From contig NC_066850.1 in assembly GCF_001640805.2 (NCBI RefSeq), positions 2,825,549 through 2,889,548 of the forward strand: 64,000 nucleotides of DNA. The letters are read 5' to 3'. The notes under the pieces are model-generated. The model did no database searches, was not told the origin of the DNA, and worked only from the letters and a program-made list of their open reading frames with translations. This stretch comes from Lates calcarifer (taxonomy: Eukaryota > Chordata > Actinopteri > Centropomidae). This document shows, in pieces, positions 37,327 to 48,650 of this stretch (within the stretch, counting starts at the first letter, position 1; every line of letters starts with the position of its first letter). The position numbers and the translations under genes are program-made.

Positions 37327-37368
37327 CACACACACACACACATACACAAACACACACACACACACACA
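37327..37368. repeat. (CA)n microsatellite
   Basis: CA units with two interruptions (CATACACAAA). Confidence 0.9.
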
Positions 37369-39011
37369 TTTCGGGGAAGCTTGTTTCTCTGCAATATTGT
37401 GACTGAGTTATCACGGGAGGTCCAGACTTCTGCCATATGCCGAGCCTGCAGGTGCAGGAAGCTGACAGCTCTAAACACTGGGCACATTTGGGTCTATCAC
37501 ACGCTGCCTTTTGATACTCGACCCAAGTGTTAACTTAAAAGGCTCGTTGCATTGTCTGCAAAGTTTTTTTTTAAGCTTTCAGTAAAGTATTCAATTGAAC
37601 AGGAGCCAATTACTTTCCACTAGTCAAAATGTCTGTGTAACCAAACAGCAGCGAGGGTCAGGAAGTTCAGATTGTTTCATTTTTGATGCTTCGCTCCACG
37701 AGTGTACTGCGAAATACACTTCCCAGGAGATTCACTTTACATCTTTTATTCTGTAAAATTGATTTTGATACAAACAAATGGCTGTTTTATTGTTGCATTG
37801 AGATTTACTGTAACTGGAGAGGTAAACTTTTCAGAACTTTTTCCATCCAGCTTGCATGTAAAGTAAGAATCTCAAACTGGGTGAGATGTTAATTTTTTCA
37901 GTGTGGCCCATAATTGTTCTCAACTCCAGATTGCACTGGACTGACATGCGAAGTGGAAGCTCTTCAAGTCTCAAAAAATAGTGAAGGAAAATTATTTGAA
38001 CCATATGAAGCGAATGAAAAATTAATACATGTTTTTTTCACTCTCTGTGCAGCTGTGCAGCCTGATTAGAAACACTTACTGTACCTTTTGAACATTTTTA
38101 GAGTGATTAAAAACATGAAAGGGCTTTTCACTGGAACCTTAAGGTTGAATCTGAAACCCCATCTCTGATGCAAAGAAAAGAGAAAAAGTAGAGGCTGCAG
38201 AATATAATAAACAGTAAAGGTTTGAAACAAGGCTACTCTGACAAATATTGTCTTTGGAGAACGGCCAGATTCTTGTGCCGGTGACTCTGTGCCAGAGGCA
38301 AAGCTCATCCAAGCCCAGAGTACTCTCAAGTGGGCCTGAGTATTGTTTTGGAGTTTGAGGCAAAAGAGAAAAGGCCAATGGCTCCCTGTGAGATAAGCTA
38401 TTATAATCCACTCAACTCACACAAACACAGAAACTGCCCAAATCTGCGTGTCCTCAAAATGTACACTGAACAGACACAAGACAGATCAGGCTTTTGTTGA
38501 ATTTTGAGATTCCCTGTATAAGTAGTTACTTGTGTTACGGTCCACATGCAGGTAATCCTAGTTTAGCCCAAACTCATCTAGCTTGGCTTAGTCATTCGTG
38601 AACTGTGTGCTGTCCCATTGTTGCACTATATCCTGGCCTTTGTGCGCTCTTCAACTTTCACCAGAAGGGACTTTCTGGGTATTTTGTATGTGTGTGTGTG
38701 TGCGTGTGTGTGACAGTGTGCCTTCATACCATACATTCTGTAGTTGAAGTAAAAGTTCAGGGAAGTACCATTCTTTTATCAGTGAATGCATACTTTACTT
38801 TAGCATACTGTACATGCAAAAAGTGGATTTCAGTTTTGTCAGTGTATTAAAAAATGTATTCTGGTCACAATTATTGATGAAAAATTACAAAAGTAGTAGA
38901 TTAAATTCTTAGAAGATCATATAAACATCTTCATAAAAATGTAGAAAAGTAGAAAATGTGTATGCTGCACACGAAAATTTTCTTGCTTTAAAGAAATCTA
39001 GAAGTGACCAA
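37369..39011. other. Gene-free interval
   Basis: AT-rich. An imperfect TG microsatellite lies at 38,689-38,712. Nothing else recognised. Confidence 0.4.
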
Positions 39012-39310
39012 AAGTATGTAGATGGAGCCAACAGCCAGTTAGCTTAGCTTAGCATAAATACTGGAAGTACGACAAATGTTTAAATGAAGTGGTCGTCACT
39101 AGGACACTGGGGGTGTCTGTTGGGTATACAAACGACAGGACGGTCACGTGAGAGACCAGAGTTCTGTTTCCCGCTATTTCCGTTATTAATGCTAAGCTAA
39201 GCTAAGCTAGCATAAAATAAACCGTAGCTTCATATTAAACACGAAAGTAGTATTGATCGTTGCATCTATTTCTCGGCAAGAAATCTCCCAAAATGTCAAA
39301 CTATTCCTTT
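39012..39310. repeat. Dispersed teleost repeat with 17-bp inverted arms
   Basis: TTAGCTTAGCTTAGCAT at 39039-39055 has a perfect reverse complement at 39189-39205. The element opens with TGGAGCCAACAGCCAG and closes with CCCAAAATGTCAAACTATTCC, a phrase repeated near 60,240. It resembles a high-copy percomorph repeat with TTAGCTTAGC ends. No coding sequence. Confidence 0.6.
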
Positions 39311-39719
39311 AAGTTTTCTTCGTGGCTGTGCAGATACTGTGTGTAACTGTAACTGCAGTGGAATAAGTTTTTAATGTAACTTATTGAACCTTGCATGCTA
39401 ATAAATCTAATCTTAGCCCAAGGGCTCTGTCATCTTTCCCATGCCCCACGGTCACACACACACACAGTCACGTCTCAAGCGAAGGTATTTCCTCTGTCGT
39501 TATTATCATTATTAATAATATTTCTTTTCATAGCGACCTGGTGAGGACCCCTGTGCTCGGCTGCATAGCTTGCATTTTTACACACAAGCTGTTTATACAG
39601 CTGCATATCCTTGGGAGCCCCGTTCGGGCCGAGTTGGGTAACGCAGATGTTTGGGTTCTGCCTGGTGCCATCTGGTAGCTCTGGCTCCCAGCAGAACTCA
39701 GCTGGACGTGGATTTCACG
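39311..39719. other. Gene-free interval
   Basis: Short CA run near 39,453; otherwise nothing recognised. Confidence 0.35.
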
Positions 39720-40050
39720 GTTGAGGAGGAGGGCGGAAGGTAGATATGGTGTCAGAGAGATGAGGACTGTACGGTGGGAAACGCCAGAGGAGGGGAAGAA
39801 AGAACTCGAGCAGCAGAGGAAAGAGAGAGAAAGAAGTACGATGAGAAAAAGCAGAGAGCTGAGAAAATGAAAGGGGGCATTAGTTAAGAAAAAGTGATGG
39901 AGGAGGGGTTTAAGGTGGTGAGAGGGGAGAAGAGGGATTTAGGTATGTAAGGAGCCAGTAAGTGGATATAGGACAGCAGAGGCAATTGCATGGAGGGAAG
40001 GAAAAGTGGTAGTAGAGGGGGGAGAGACGGAGGGGTGGATGGTGGGAACT
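39720..40050 (+). repeat. Purine-rich block on the plus strand
   Basis: GGAGG, GAGAGA and GAAAG runs dominate for over 300 bases. Not coding. Confidence 0.65.
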
Positions 40051-40704
40051 TAGCGTGTGAAACTGTGGGCATTAGGAAGCAGGAAACAGCGGGTTGAGGA
40101 GACACAGTGCAAGTGTTACACTCACTGCTCTGCTACAAGAAAACGTCACACATGTAATTTTCATTTTCTCACTAAGTTGAAAGAAAACATATTTCTCTAA
40201 ATGCTGTGAAACATTTACAACTCCTGCTTCGTTTAAACCCGAGGCTATAACTTCCATTATGCAAGTATCAAAACAACAGTGACAACTTTATTAGTTTATC
40301 AAATCACAACATGCTATCACCATGCTAACAGCCCTGTGAGGCTTTGTTTACTGTAGGAACAGCAGTGCTTTGAGCTAACTACTACTGTTAAATGCTAAAT
40401 GCTAAAACCAAAGCAAAACCAAATGGGTGTCTCAGGCAGGAGAGAGGGAACCAGAACTGAGCTCTGAGAGGGTTTTTATAAGGATCACTGGCAAACGAGG
40501 CCCAGGTGTGTCAGATTCACTAACGAGCTCGGGTGCTGTGGTCCCCCTGCCACACCTGTCTCCAGTACCTGCAAGAAGAACGGCCACACCCCAAGTAACA
40601 GGCACAACACCGTCAGAGAGAGAAGGTTCACAGCCATCTGAATTCAGAGCGCTAGCGTTGCTGTTTTTGCCACTAAATAGAAAATTCAGCTGTGACTGAT
40701 TAGT
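40051..40704. other. Gene-free interval with repeat fragments
   Basis: A fragment near 40,310-40,415 with CATGCTAACAGCCCTGTGAGG and repeated AAATGCTAAATGCTAAA looks like part of a common fish repeat. No exon. Confidence 0.35.
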
Positions 40705-40885
40705 TTTGCAGATTTTTGGTTATGGACCAAAATATTGGACAAACTGAAATTCAGACCTGATAATGGCACCAGTTGAAAAGTCACATGATCCATCAATATT
40801 ACGATTCATCCTCCGGGGACCATGAATGTCTGAACAGAAAATCATGCCAATGCTTCCGACATATTTCAATCTGGACCACAGTGGT
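40705..40885. repeat. Dispersed repeat copy, GGGGACCATGAA family
   Basis: TTTTGGTTATGGACCAAAATATTGG and GGGGACCATGAATGTCTG-ACAGAA link it to the copies at 27,660 and, more loosely, 34,955. Confidence 0.55.
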
Positions 40886-43714
40886 GGACTGACAAACCCA
40901 TCTCCACAGCCATGCATGTGTGGTTAAATTTAAAAAAAAAAAAGCTTTACCAATCAGAGAAATGTCACTGATTGATCTGCTGGGCAACATGTAATTGTCT
41001 CTGCAGACCTGTGTTCACAGAGGCTTACAGAGGAGCCAACACACACACACTTTCCAAATCTCAAGAACACGCCAACAAAGTAAGTGGCTGATCCAGTTCC
41101 TGACAAGAGCTGGAGTCGAAGAATGAAGAAAAACGTTATTACAGAACTGAACACAGACTGCTGAACTGTGGCCTCTGATGATGAAGTTCATGACCTCAGT
41201 TTAAAGATAGTCATCTGTGGGACAAGCAGAATTACCCTCAAAACTTTCACAACATTAAATGACTACATTAGAGACAAAAGCAAAGCTAAACAAAAATACT
41301 TAGTTTGGCTTAATCTTAACCTCAAACTATATCAATTTACATTTATTGACCAGCATTTTGAAATGATGTAAAATGTTATAGTATGTACGGTCTGATGATC
41401 TGATTTACTGATATTTTACCACATCAAACTGTAACACACACACACACACACACAAAGGGACTGAAGACAAACATTTCAAACCTTTTGAACGCTGAAAAAG
41501 TAAATTCCTAACTTCTCTTGACTGATGAACTTTCACATGAGTGAACAAAATACAAACTTATGGGACATTGCCAGAAACATCGCTGAACTGCTCTTCGCCA
41601 TATTGAAAAGATTATACATTTTGATTGCAAACATATTCCCAGCAGGTTTTTGTTGAGTGAATTAGTCAGTCAATCAGCAAGGCTGTATACAGCTGTATTA
41701 TGTTGAAAGAGGGTCAAAACTACGAAACATCTGGACAATTACTGCTCTCCAGGCTTTTTGAACAACAATCATGCGACTTTGGCACGGAGAGGCCTGTGCC
41801 ATTTGACTCATCATACTTGTCTGAAAGCACTAGCTGGACCAGTAATGACAGAAAAAAACATTACGCTGCATACAGTGCTCAAGAATATGTAATCAGTGCA
41901 GGATGTTGGCTTCGGTGCTTCTGACTTTCTGACAAAATCCATCAGAAATAGTTACAATTTTCTGGTATTTATAAGTAGGAATGCTTCAGACAGTTTGGAG
42001 AGTTTAGCAGAGCAGCAGAAATAAGCAAGAAGTGGACAGAAAATTGAAAAATTAGAAGAGTTACAGAGCAAATAAGGAATGGATCAAGAATGTTCCATAG
42101 GTTTGACAAATCCAGTAGAAAAACTCCCCCATTTTTCTTCTTTAAACTGATTATTTTTCTATATAATCGCTCACATTTTGTCATAATCAAACCCATGCAG
42201 GGATCCCTATACCACAGCACATACCAACTTTGTCCCTGAATCTTCTGAAATGAGTTTGATTTCCTACCAGACGACGACCGGGGCCCACATGAGGAAATGG
42301 AGGTTACTGCGACAGACGCGTTAAAATGCCATATTGACCCGCTCGGTTTAAAAAACCCCATGCACTGTCTGCGGATCGTAGCCTCGGGCCGCGTCACGCC
42401 CCTCCCTCCTCGCTGCCTTTCCTGTCTGTGCCCCTGCCACCCTTTGATTCAGCTCAGCTGTAATAACAATAAATCAGGAGTTTACAGGTTGTTTAGGGTG
42501 GAGGGGAAGGGACCTTCATTTTACTGGGTTCTGCTGAGATTAGCGGACTCCATTTTAAGAGAGACCAAAAGAAAAATAAACTGCAATCCACATAAGTAAA
42601 TAACACAGTTAAAAGACAATTATTTATCTTTCTAATGTAACAATATACATAAGCAAAAATAGGGTTAAAGGAAGAGCAGCTAATTTGGATTTTTAAATTT
42701 TTTTGCCTGGCAGTGGGAGGGAAGCCATCCTCTGAGACAAGGGTTTCATTAGAGCAGAATGTCACACTTAGCAGAAGGAACTTCCTCAGGAGATGTTAAA
42801 GGACCAGTAAGTCCGATTTTTACACAGCTCCATGGGGAAAATGAACATAATATAACCTGCAAGGTGGTGAAAGGGTTAATGATCGAGCTGGGTGAGTTGC
42901 CAGGTTGTGCACTTGACTGGTAGATTTCTCCAGGATGAATTAAATGAATTATGTGTAAAGTTGGTCATGGGACGTGTTAGAACTTGTGGAACAGTGCAGT
43001 TTTTCCTGCCAGCTCAGGGAGAACCACACAAGGGAGTGAGTTTTAAATCAAGTCCCTCTCTCTTATGTAATTCACAAATTCTGGATGTGGATATCACCAC
43101 ATGGCCATTGGTGATGTGATTGCCGAGGAACATATTATTTTTGTAGAGATTATTATTATTTTTACGTCTGTGGAAGCACATGAGTGACGCAGCCTTGGTG
43201 TACCGTTTTAACAACCCAGGACGTACAAAAAAGCCTCTAGGAGCCATACCCTAAACCAAACAGGAAGTCAGCCATCTTCTTTCAGTGCCTTATCACAGGC
43301 TGCGTGTCTCTGGCTCATGAACAGATGAACCGAAAAGTGATTTCCCTTGTTGGACGATTTTATTTGAAGCCTGAAGAGATAATCTCTGTGCTGTTCACCA
43401 GCCAAGATTCCAGACTGACATTGTATGCATGTGTGTACTTCTCATTGTTATGTATGATTTCATTATCGCAAGATCATACGAGGTAATGATAAATGAATCT
43501 ACACTCTAGTGTGTATTTGACAGGTATTGATCCGCAAAGACGAATGGACTCAAGTGGATGTTTGGCTTCCTCGCTCCTCACGAGAAGAAAAAAGAAAGAA
43601 GAAAAAAACTTTAAATTCACACTGAAAAGAAGCTTTCAGCAGAATTTATTAACAATTTAAATATTTTCTATACTCTAAATAAACACCTTCATGTTTAAAC
43701 CTCTAGTTCAAGAT
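40886..43714. other. Gene-free interval with a CNE-like block
   Basis: A (CA)n microsatellite lies at 41,434-41,454. The block at about 42,250-42,490 is unique and unusually CpG-rich for this region (ACGACGACCGGGG, CGACAGACGCG, GGGCCGCGTCACG). No splice-supported exon was found. Confidence 0.35.
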
Positions 43715-43728
43715 CCAGCAGGGGGCAG
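43715..43728 (+). promoter_or_regulatory. CTCF-like motif, plus orientation
   Basis: CCAGCAGGGGGCAG matches the CTCF core at all 14 positions. It has the same orientation as the motif at 23,260. Confidence 0.5.
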
Positions 43729-46700
43729 TGCATTCAAGTCTGTCTGCCCGGAGCACAATCACTGAGGTCAAGTTAAAAGGCCTCGACTCACTATTTGAAG
43801 AAAAGTGATGTAACATGCACCATGAAACTCTCAGAAACTCACACTCTCTCACAGAGGATAAAGGAAGTTTTATAATTTCTGGACTCTATCAAAGTGTAAC
43901 CGTGATAAGAATAGATTAAATATCAGGTACAGCGGGTGTATTTCTAGGAAGCTTGTTCCTCTAAATGTTTCCATTTATCTTGGTGGAAATCGTTTGTAAA
44001 GATTGCAAGATTAAGAGACATGGTTTCGTCTGTGCAACCGATCTTAGTCATAGAGAAACGCTGAATTTAAATCAACCTGAAAGTGTGTGTGTGTGTGTAT
44101 CTGTGTGTGCAGTGGAGATGGAAATGTGTCACAAAAGCAGTCTAAGAATCTCCAGGAGGCCGACATCAAAGTATAGAGTACTTTCTTTTTATTTCACATT
44201 GTGTATTAAAAAGACAGCTCATCACTTTCAACTTTGAACCGTTATTCACGTCGCAGCAGATAAATTTCAAGGTTCAAAACATCTCTCTCTCTCTCGCTCT
44301 CACTCTGTCTTGCCACAGTTAAAATTTTACTCCTTCTCTTCTCACAGAATCCCAAAACAATTCACCCCATAAAATCCAGACTCAGCTTGCCATATGTGAA
44401 AACGTATGGCTCCCACGGGTGCCCTGAAGGAAAATTACTGGCCGCGAGGCAACGATAGAAGATCCTTGTTTTCTTGCTTTCCTCTCTGGGAAAAAAGAAA
44501 GAGACAGAGAGAGAATGAATGTGCATGTACTCAGTAGGACTGCATGTAGGTTTGATGTGGCTGGGTGGTGCTAGTCAGGCCTTGTTATCCACAGTATTCC
44601 TCGGTTGGTAAACCTGTCACACTGGCTACATCCCTGCGAGGAAATGACTTGACAAAACTGTAATTAAACTGAGAATATGTTTCCTCAGAGATGAGAGTGT
44701 TTAGAGAGACAAACACTATTTGTTGCTTCCATTATTCAGTGTACTGTGGTTGCTTTTACTGAAACCGTCACCACTTTGGTCCAGCGGTTGTATTAGATAC
44801 ACAGGGGGTAGAGGAAATATTGCAAACACTGCATGAAAAAGGACTTATCTAAATCCCTTTTGTAAACACTGCTACAGTGGCTGCACGCCAGTCAGCAGCA
44901 CAAGTATAACATGTTTGTCATCGCCCTGTTTGCTTATTTTAATCTACAACTAGCGTCTTTTTGTTGAAGCAGGTTGTCTGTGTTTGGCTCACGTCGTCTT
45001 TTTCACACTGTTTCCCTTCAAATATCAAATAATCTTTCTTTCTCTCCTGTAGCGCTGATTCAGTTCCTTCAAAGTCCCATGCCACTCAGATGACGTTACA
45101 TCTATAGGGTCAGTGCAGGCAACGTTGCATCAATGCGTCTCCTTGTCTTGTTCTGCTGAATCATTCACTGAGCTGGAAGTGAATATAGAGTTGCTTCCCT
45201 TTAGGACAGTGAGTTCATACAAAGAAAAGGTTGTTTAATTTCACTTTAAATATTTTTTATCCTATAGAGGCTGAAACTATAACCTACAGTGAAATAAGTT
45301 TCTTACATCACAAAAAAAGGGACAATATATGGAAATAAAACATAAAACTTATATATATTGTATGTGCCTCCCTAATCAGATACACATGCACAAGATGTGT
45401 CCACATGTATTCTGTACACTGCACAAACATACCACATACAAACATGCGTGCAGGCTTGTGTGCACGGTTCAAACGCAGCTGTGACTGATGATCTCTGTTA
45501 TTTTGTTGTTAGACTTTTTGTTCCTCTGTCAGGTCAAAGGTGAGAAGAGAAGTCGTGGGTGTAGATTGCACATTTCAAAAACAGGGATGTTTGAGCAGAG
45601 TGACTCACAGGACACTGGATGCTTTGTTGTTGTAAGTGACGGCGATACAGTGAGTCAATACTGTGCATTTACTATAAATAAATGATTGGATTATCTGGGC
45701 TTTACTGTCAGAGAGTCATGTGGTCTTTATTTGGGGTTTTATCTTACTGTAGTAATTGTATTGGTATGTGGGTTCACCTTTTGTTATGTCCTCAATCACT
45801 GATACACGGTAACATGATCCCGACCTTATGTCACACGGCATTGTCTTGTAACAGTTTGCGTGCAGCGAGATAGACAAATGTGTTTTTGATGTCAAATTCA
45901 AATTTAAACACATCTGGTTCCTGTCAGCTGTGTGCATGTACACTGCAGCTTATGTACGTTGATTCCGTGTTTCAACTGTGTGTGGGACTTAAGTGTTTTT
46001 GTTGTTATTATTGCTTTTATGTTCAGCTCGTTTGTGAACAATGCCTTTACACCACAGCTGCAAATCCCACGGCTTCCATTTTGTTCTCTAGTGGAAAACG
46101 TGAATGTGGAAAATGATGGGAAACTTTTACTACACCAACATGTAAACTTTGAAGAAACTAATTGTGTGTCATTATGCCCGCTGCATTGCTCTGTTACTCG
46201 TCTGTGTTTATTTAACTGAAAGCAAACCCCAAAAGCTTGACTCTAATTGTGCGGTTGGTTTATTTTATTTGTATAAAGCAGCACTATGTTCCTCCAAGCT
46301 TTGGATTATGTTTTCTGATATCCACCTCATGTGCCACTTTATGCACGGACTACTTGCTTTTCTCCCTGCAAAACATTTGCATAACAATGTGGTCTTTTTT
46401 TTCCCTCATATGCAAAACCAACAATGCCCTCTCCTGCCATACATTCCTGGTTTAACATTTGATCTGAGTAATACCGTACGCACCGCCACATTTATGTTGT
46501 CAGTCCATATTGCTGTGGGACGTCTGCCAAGAATTTTAAGTTGTTCAATCGGCTTGTTTTGACCAAGCTGAACCATGAAAATGAAATGGTCCGTACATCA
46601 ACAAGTAGGCCGCAAGCATGCAGGCATGCACTCGAGATGCACATTTTGCACACGCACACGCATGCATCACCTGTCTCTGTCTTCTGTCATGCAGGTGGAG

Positions 46701-48404
46701 ATATAATGGCAGCTCAGTTGGGATTAGTGCTGAAAGACAGAGCTGACTTATGTCTCTTTTTATCTAACCGAGCGAGGGGCGATGTGGCAAACCTGGATTT
46801 CATAAGTGGCCCACTCTCTGACTCAGACCGTTGGTGTGTGGTAAGGCTGCATGTCTGTTGGGAAGAGACAGAGAGAGAGAGGAGGAGGAGAAGCTAGAAG
46901 TGATTCTGTGGTATGACCAGTAAGTGGAGCATGGAGGAACCCATTGACCTCGACATCCTCCTTCTTCTTCTCTCCACACTCCCGCCATTTCTTTCACCAC
47001 ATGTCTATCACGTACCCACTCCTAATGATAGGCCAGAGCATGTGAGTCATGTGTTTGAGTGTGCTGACATTCATGCAGGATGTGTGTGTGTGTATAGTAT
47101 TGATCAGGTGTCTGTAGTTGATGTAGTGAGGGCTAGTCAGGACAAGTTGATCTTTTGGGCTTTTCTTGTCCAACTTTTCAGACCGTTTCTGTCAGTCATT
47201 AACTTTGCAAGGCAACTAGCTCACATCATTCTCCTTTAACAAACCCACATTTTGCTGTAAGGGATTCTACCTTAAACCGGCAGATGAAATCTTCCACGTT
47301 CTCTGCGCTGGTTAGGGTTTTAGGGTTTTAGCTCTTGTGTGTGTTCGTGTGTTTGGGGGTCTGAACTTGACAGTTATAGTTCCTCATTATTCAGACCTCA
47401 GCAGTGGTTTCACAGCCCTGTGCGGTTTTCTACACCAGACAGGCAGTTATCAACAGTCTATCTCTCTCTGAACAACAGAGGGGGTGGTGTGTGTTATACA
47501 AACACAACCCACTCCGTGTGCAAACAAGTGTTAACATGTCAGCAAATGTTAACATATTCTGCATCAAGATATCTTAAAAATTTACCCACAATTATCAGCA
47601 ATGTGTGCTTGTTTGGTTAAGTTTTTATTAAAATGGTTTGCTGGCTTCTCAGAAATTCTTTGCCATCTGAATCGTTTAGCATTCAAATGCCAAGGTTCCA
47701 GTTTGGTTAAAGACGGTTGGTTATCAGGGCATTGCGCATCATAGTTTTTGCGCCACACAGGGTAAATCTGTCCCATCTGTGCTTAGTCACTGCTCATCGT
47801 CCCCATCCTGCCTGTAACTCATTAATGCCTGACTCTGATCATGACTGTGTGCACTGTACATGCTTATGAGTGAGCAAACAGTGCGTCCCGATTTCATGCA
47901 CTCTACACTACATAATGAGTATACAGTTAACATGCATGTTAACATACATGTAAATAATGCGCTTTACTGCTTTGTACTAAAAGGAAACGATATGGAAATG
48001 AGAGAGCTGTCTCAGCCATATGTATCTCTCCAGCTCTTCCATCATTTGTGCAGTCAACAGTACATTCAGAAATCAAGTGAATTTACTCTGCAAAATAAAA
48101 GGTGTTCTATTGTGCTTTCATATATATTCAGTGATTCAAACCAAAATGGACAGAATTCATTTCAGTCTTCGTAAAACATCGGTAAAGTCAATTTTTGGAA
48201 TATTTTAAATCCTGCATTGTTCATATGGATGTTCACTAGTTTGCAGGCTCTTCTTTCTGTGTTTCCTCCCTCAACTGTCAACTGAAAATACAGCAAGTAT
48301 GTACGTCGTGTTACTCATGTGCCCGAAATAAGAAAACATTACCCTGCTCACACAAACAGTGCTACTAGTGATCGAAAACTTCACAAGATACATTAAAGTT
48401 TGTT
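43729..48404. other. Gene-free interval
   Basis: Contains a (GT)n run at 44,083-44,099 and a (TC)n run near 44,281-44,300. Several open stretches (for example 46,149-46,562) have unlikely composition and no splice context. No gene is supported. Confidence 0.4.
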
Positions 48405-48650
48405 TAAAGGAGCTATATGCGAGCTTTCTCTGCCACTGAGTGTGGTTTCTTGTTGGGTGGCTGGGTTCAGCTGGAGCTAGCTGCTTAGCATGCTAACTTC
48501 ATTTGAGGAAGTGATAGAAAAAGAAGCAAAACAAGAGTTAACACCATTGGAGGACAGCTCTTGACGCATAATGCTGAACAGTAAACAGCTGCTAATGCTA
48601 ACAGTGGCTATGTAGCAAAAACATACATTTAGCACCTTTAAAGAGACGCC
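48405..48650. repeat. Dispersed repeat fragment of teleost type
   Basis: Opens with TTTAAAGGAGCTATATGCGAG and closes with TTAGCACCTTTAAAGAG, giving short inverted TTTAAAGG/CCTTTAAA ends. The interior has GCTTAGCATGCTAAC and CTAATGCTAAC. It may be a MITE; family not assigned. Confidence 0.45.

Noticed and set aside
41969..42397. 142-codon open frame on the minus strand
   Set aside because: No domain; hydrophobic tail comes from A/T-rich sequence. It overlaps a CpG-rich unique block better seen as non-coding.
46149..46562. 137-codon open frame
   Set aside because: Cysteine/phenylalanine-rich composition typical of chance open frames in AT-rich DNA; no splice or promoter context.
47311..47331. 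Interstitial telomere repeat (TTAGGG-like)
   Set aside because: Only about two TTTTAGGG units are present, not vertebrate (TTAGGG)n; too short.
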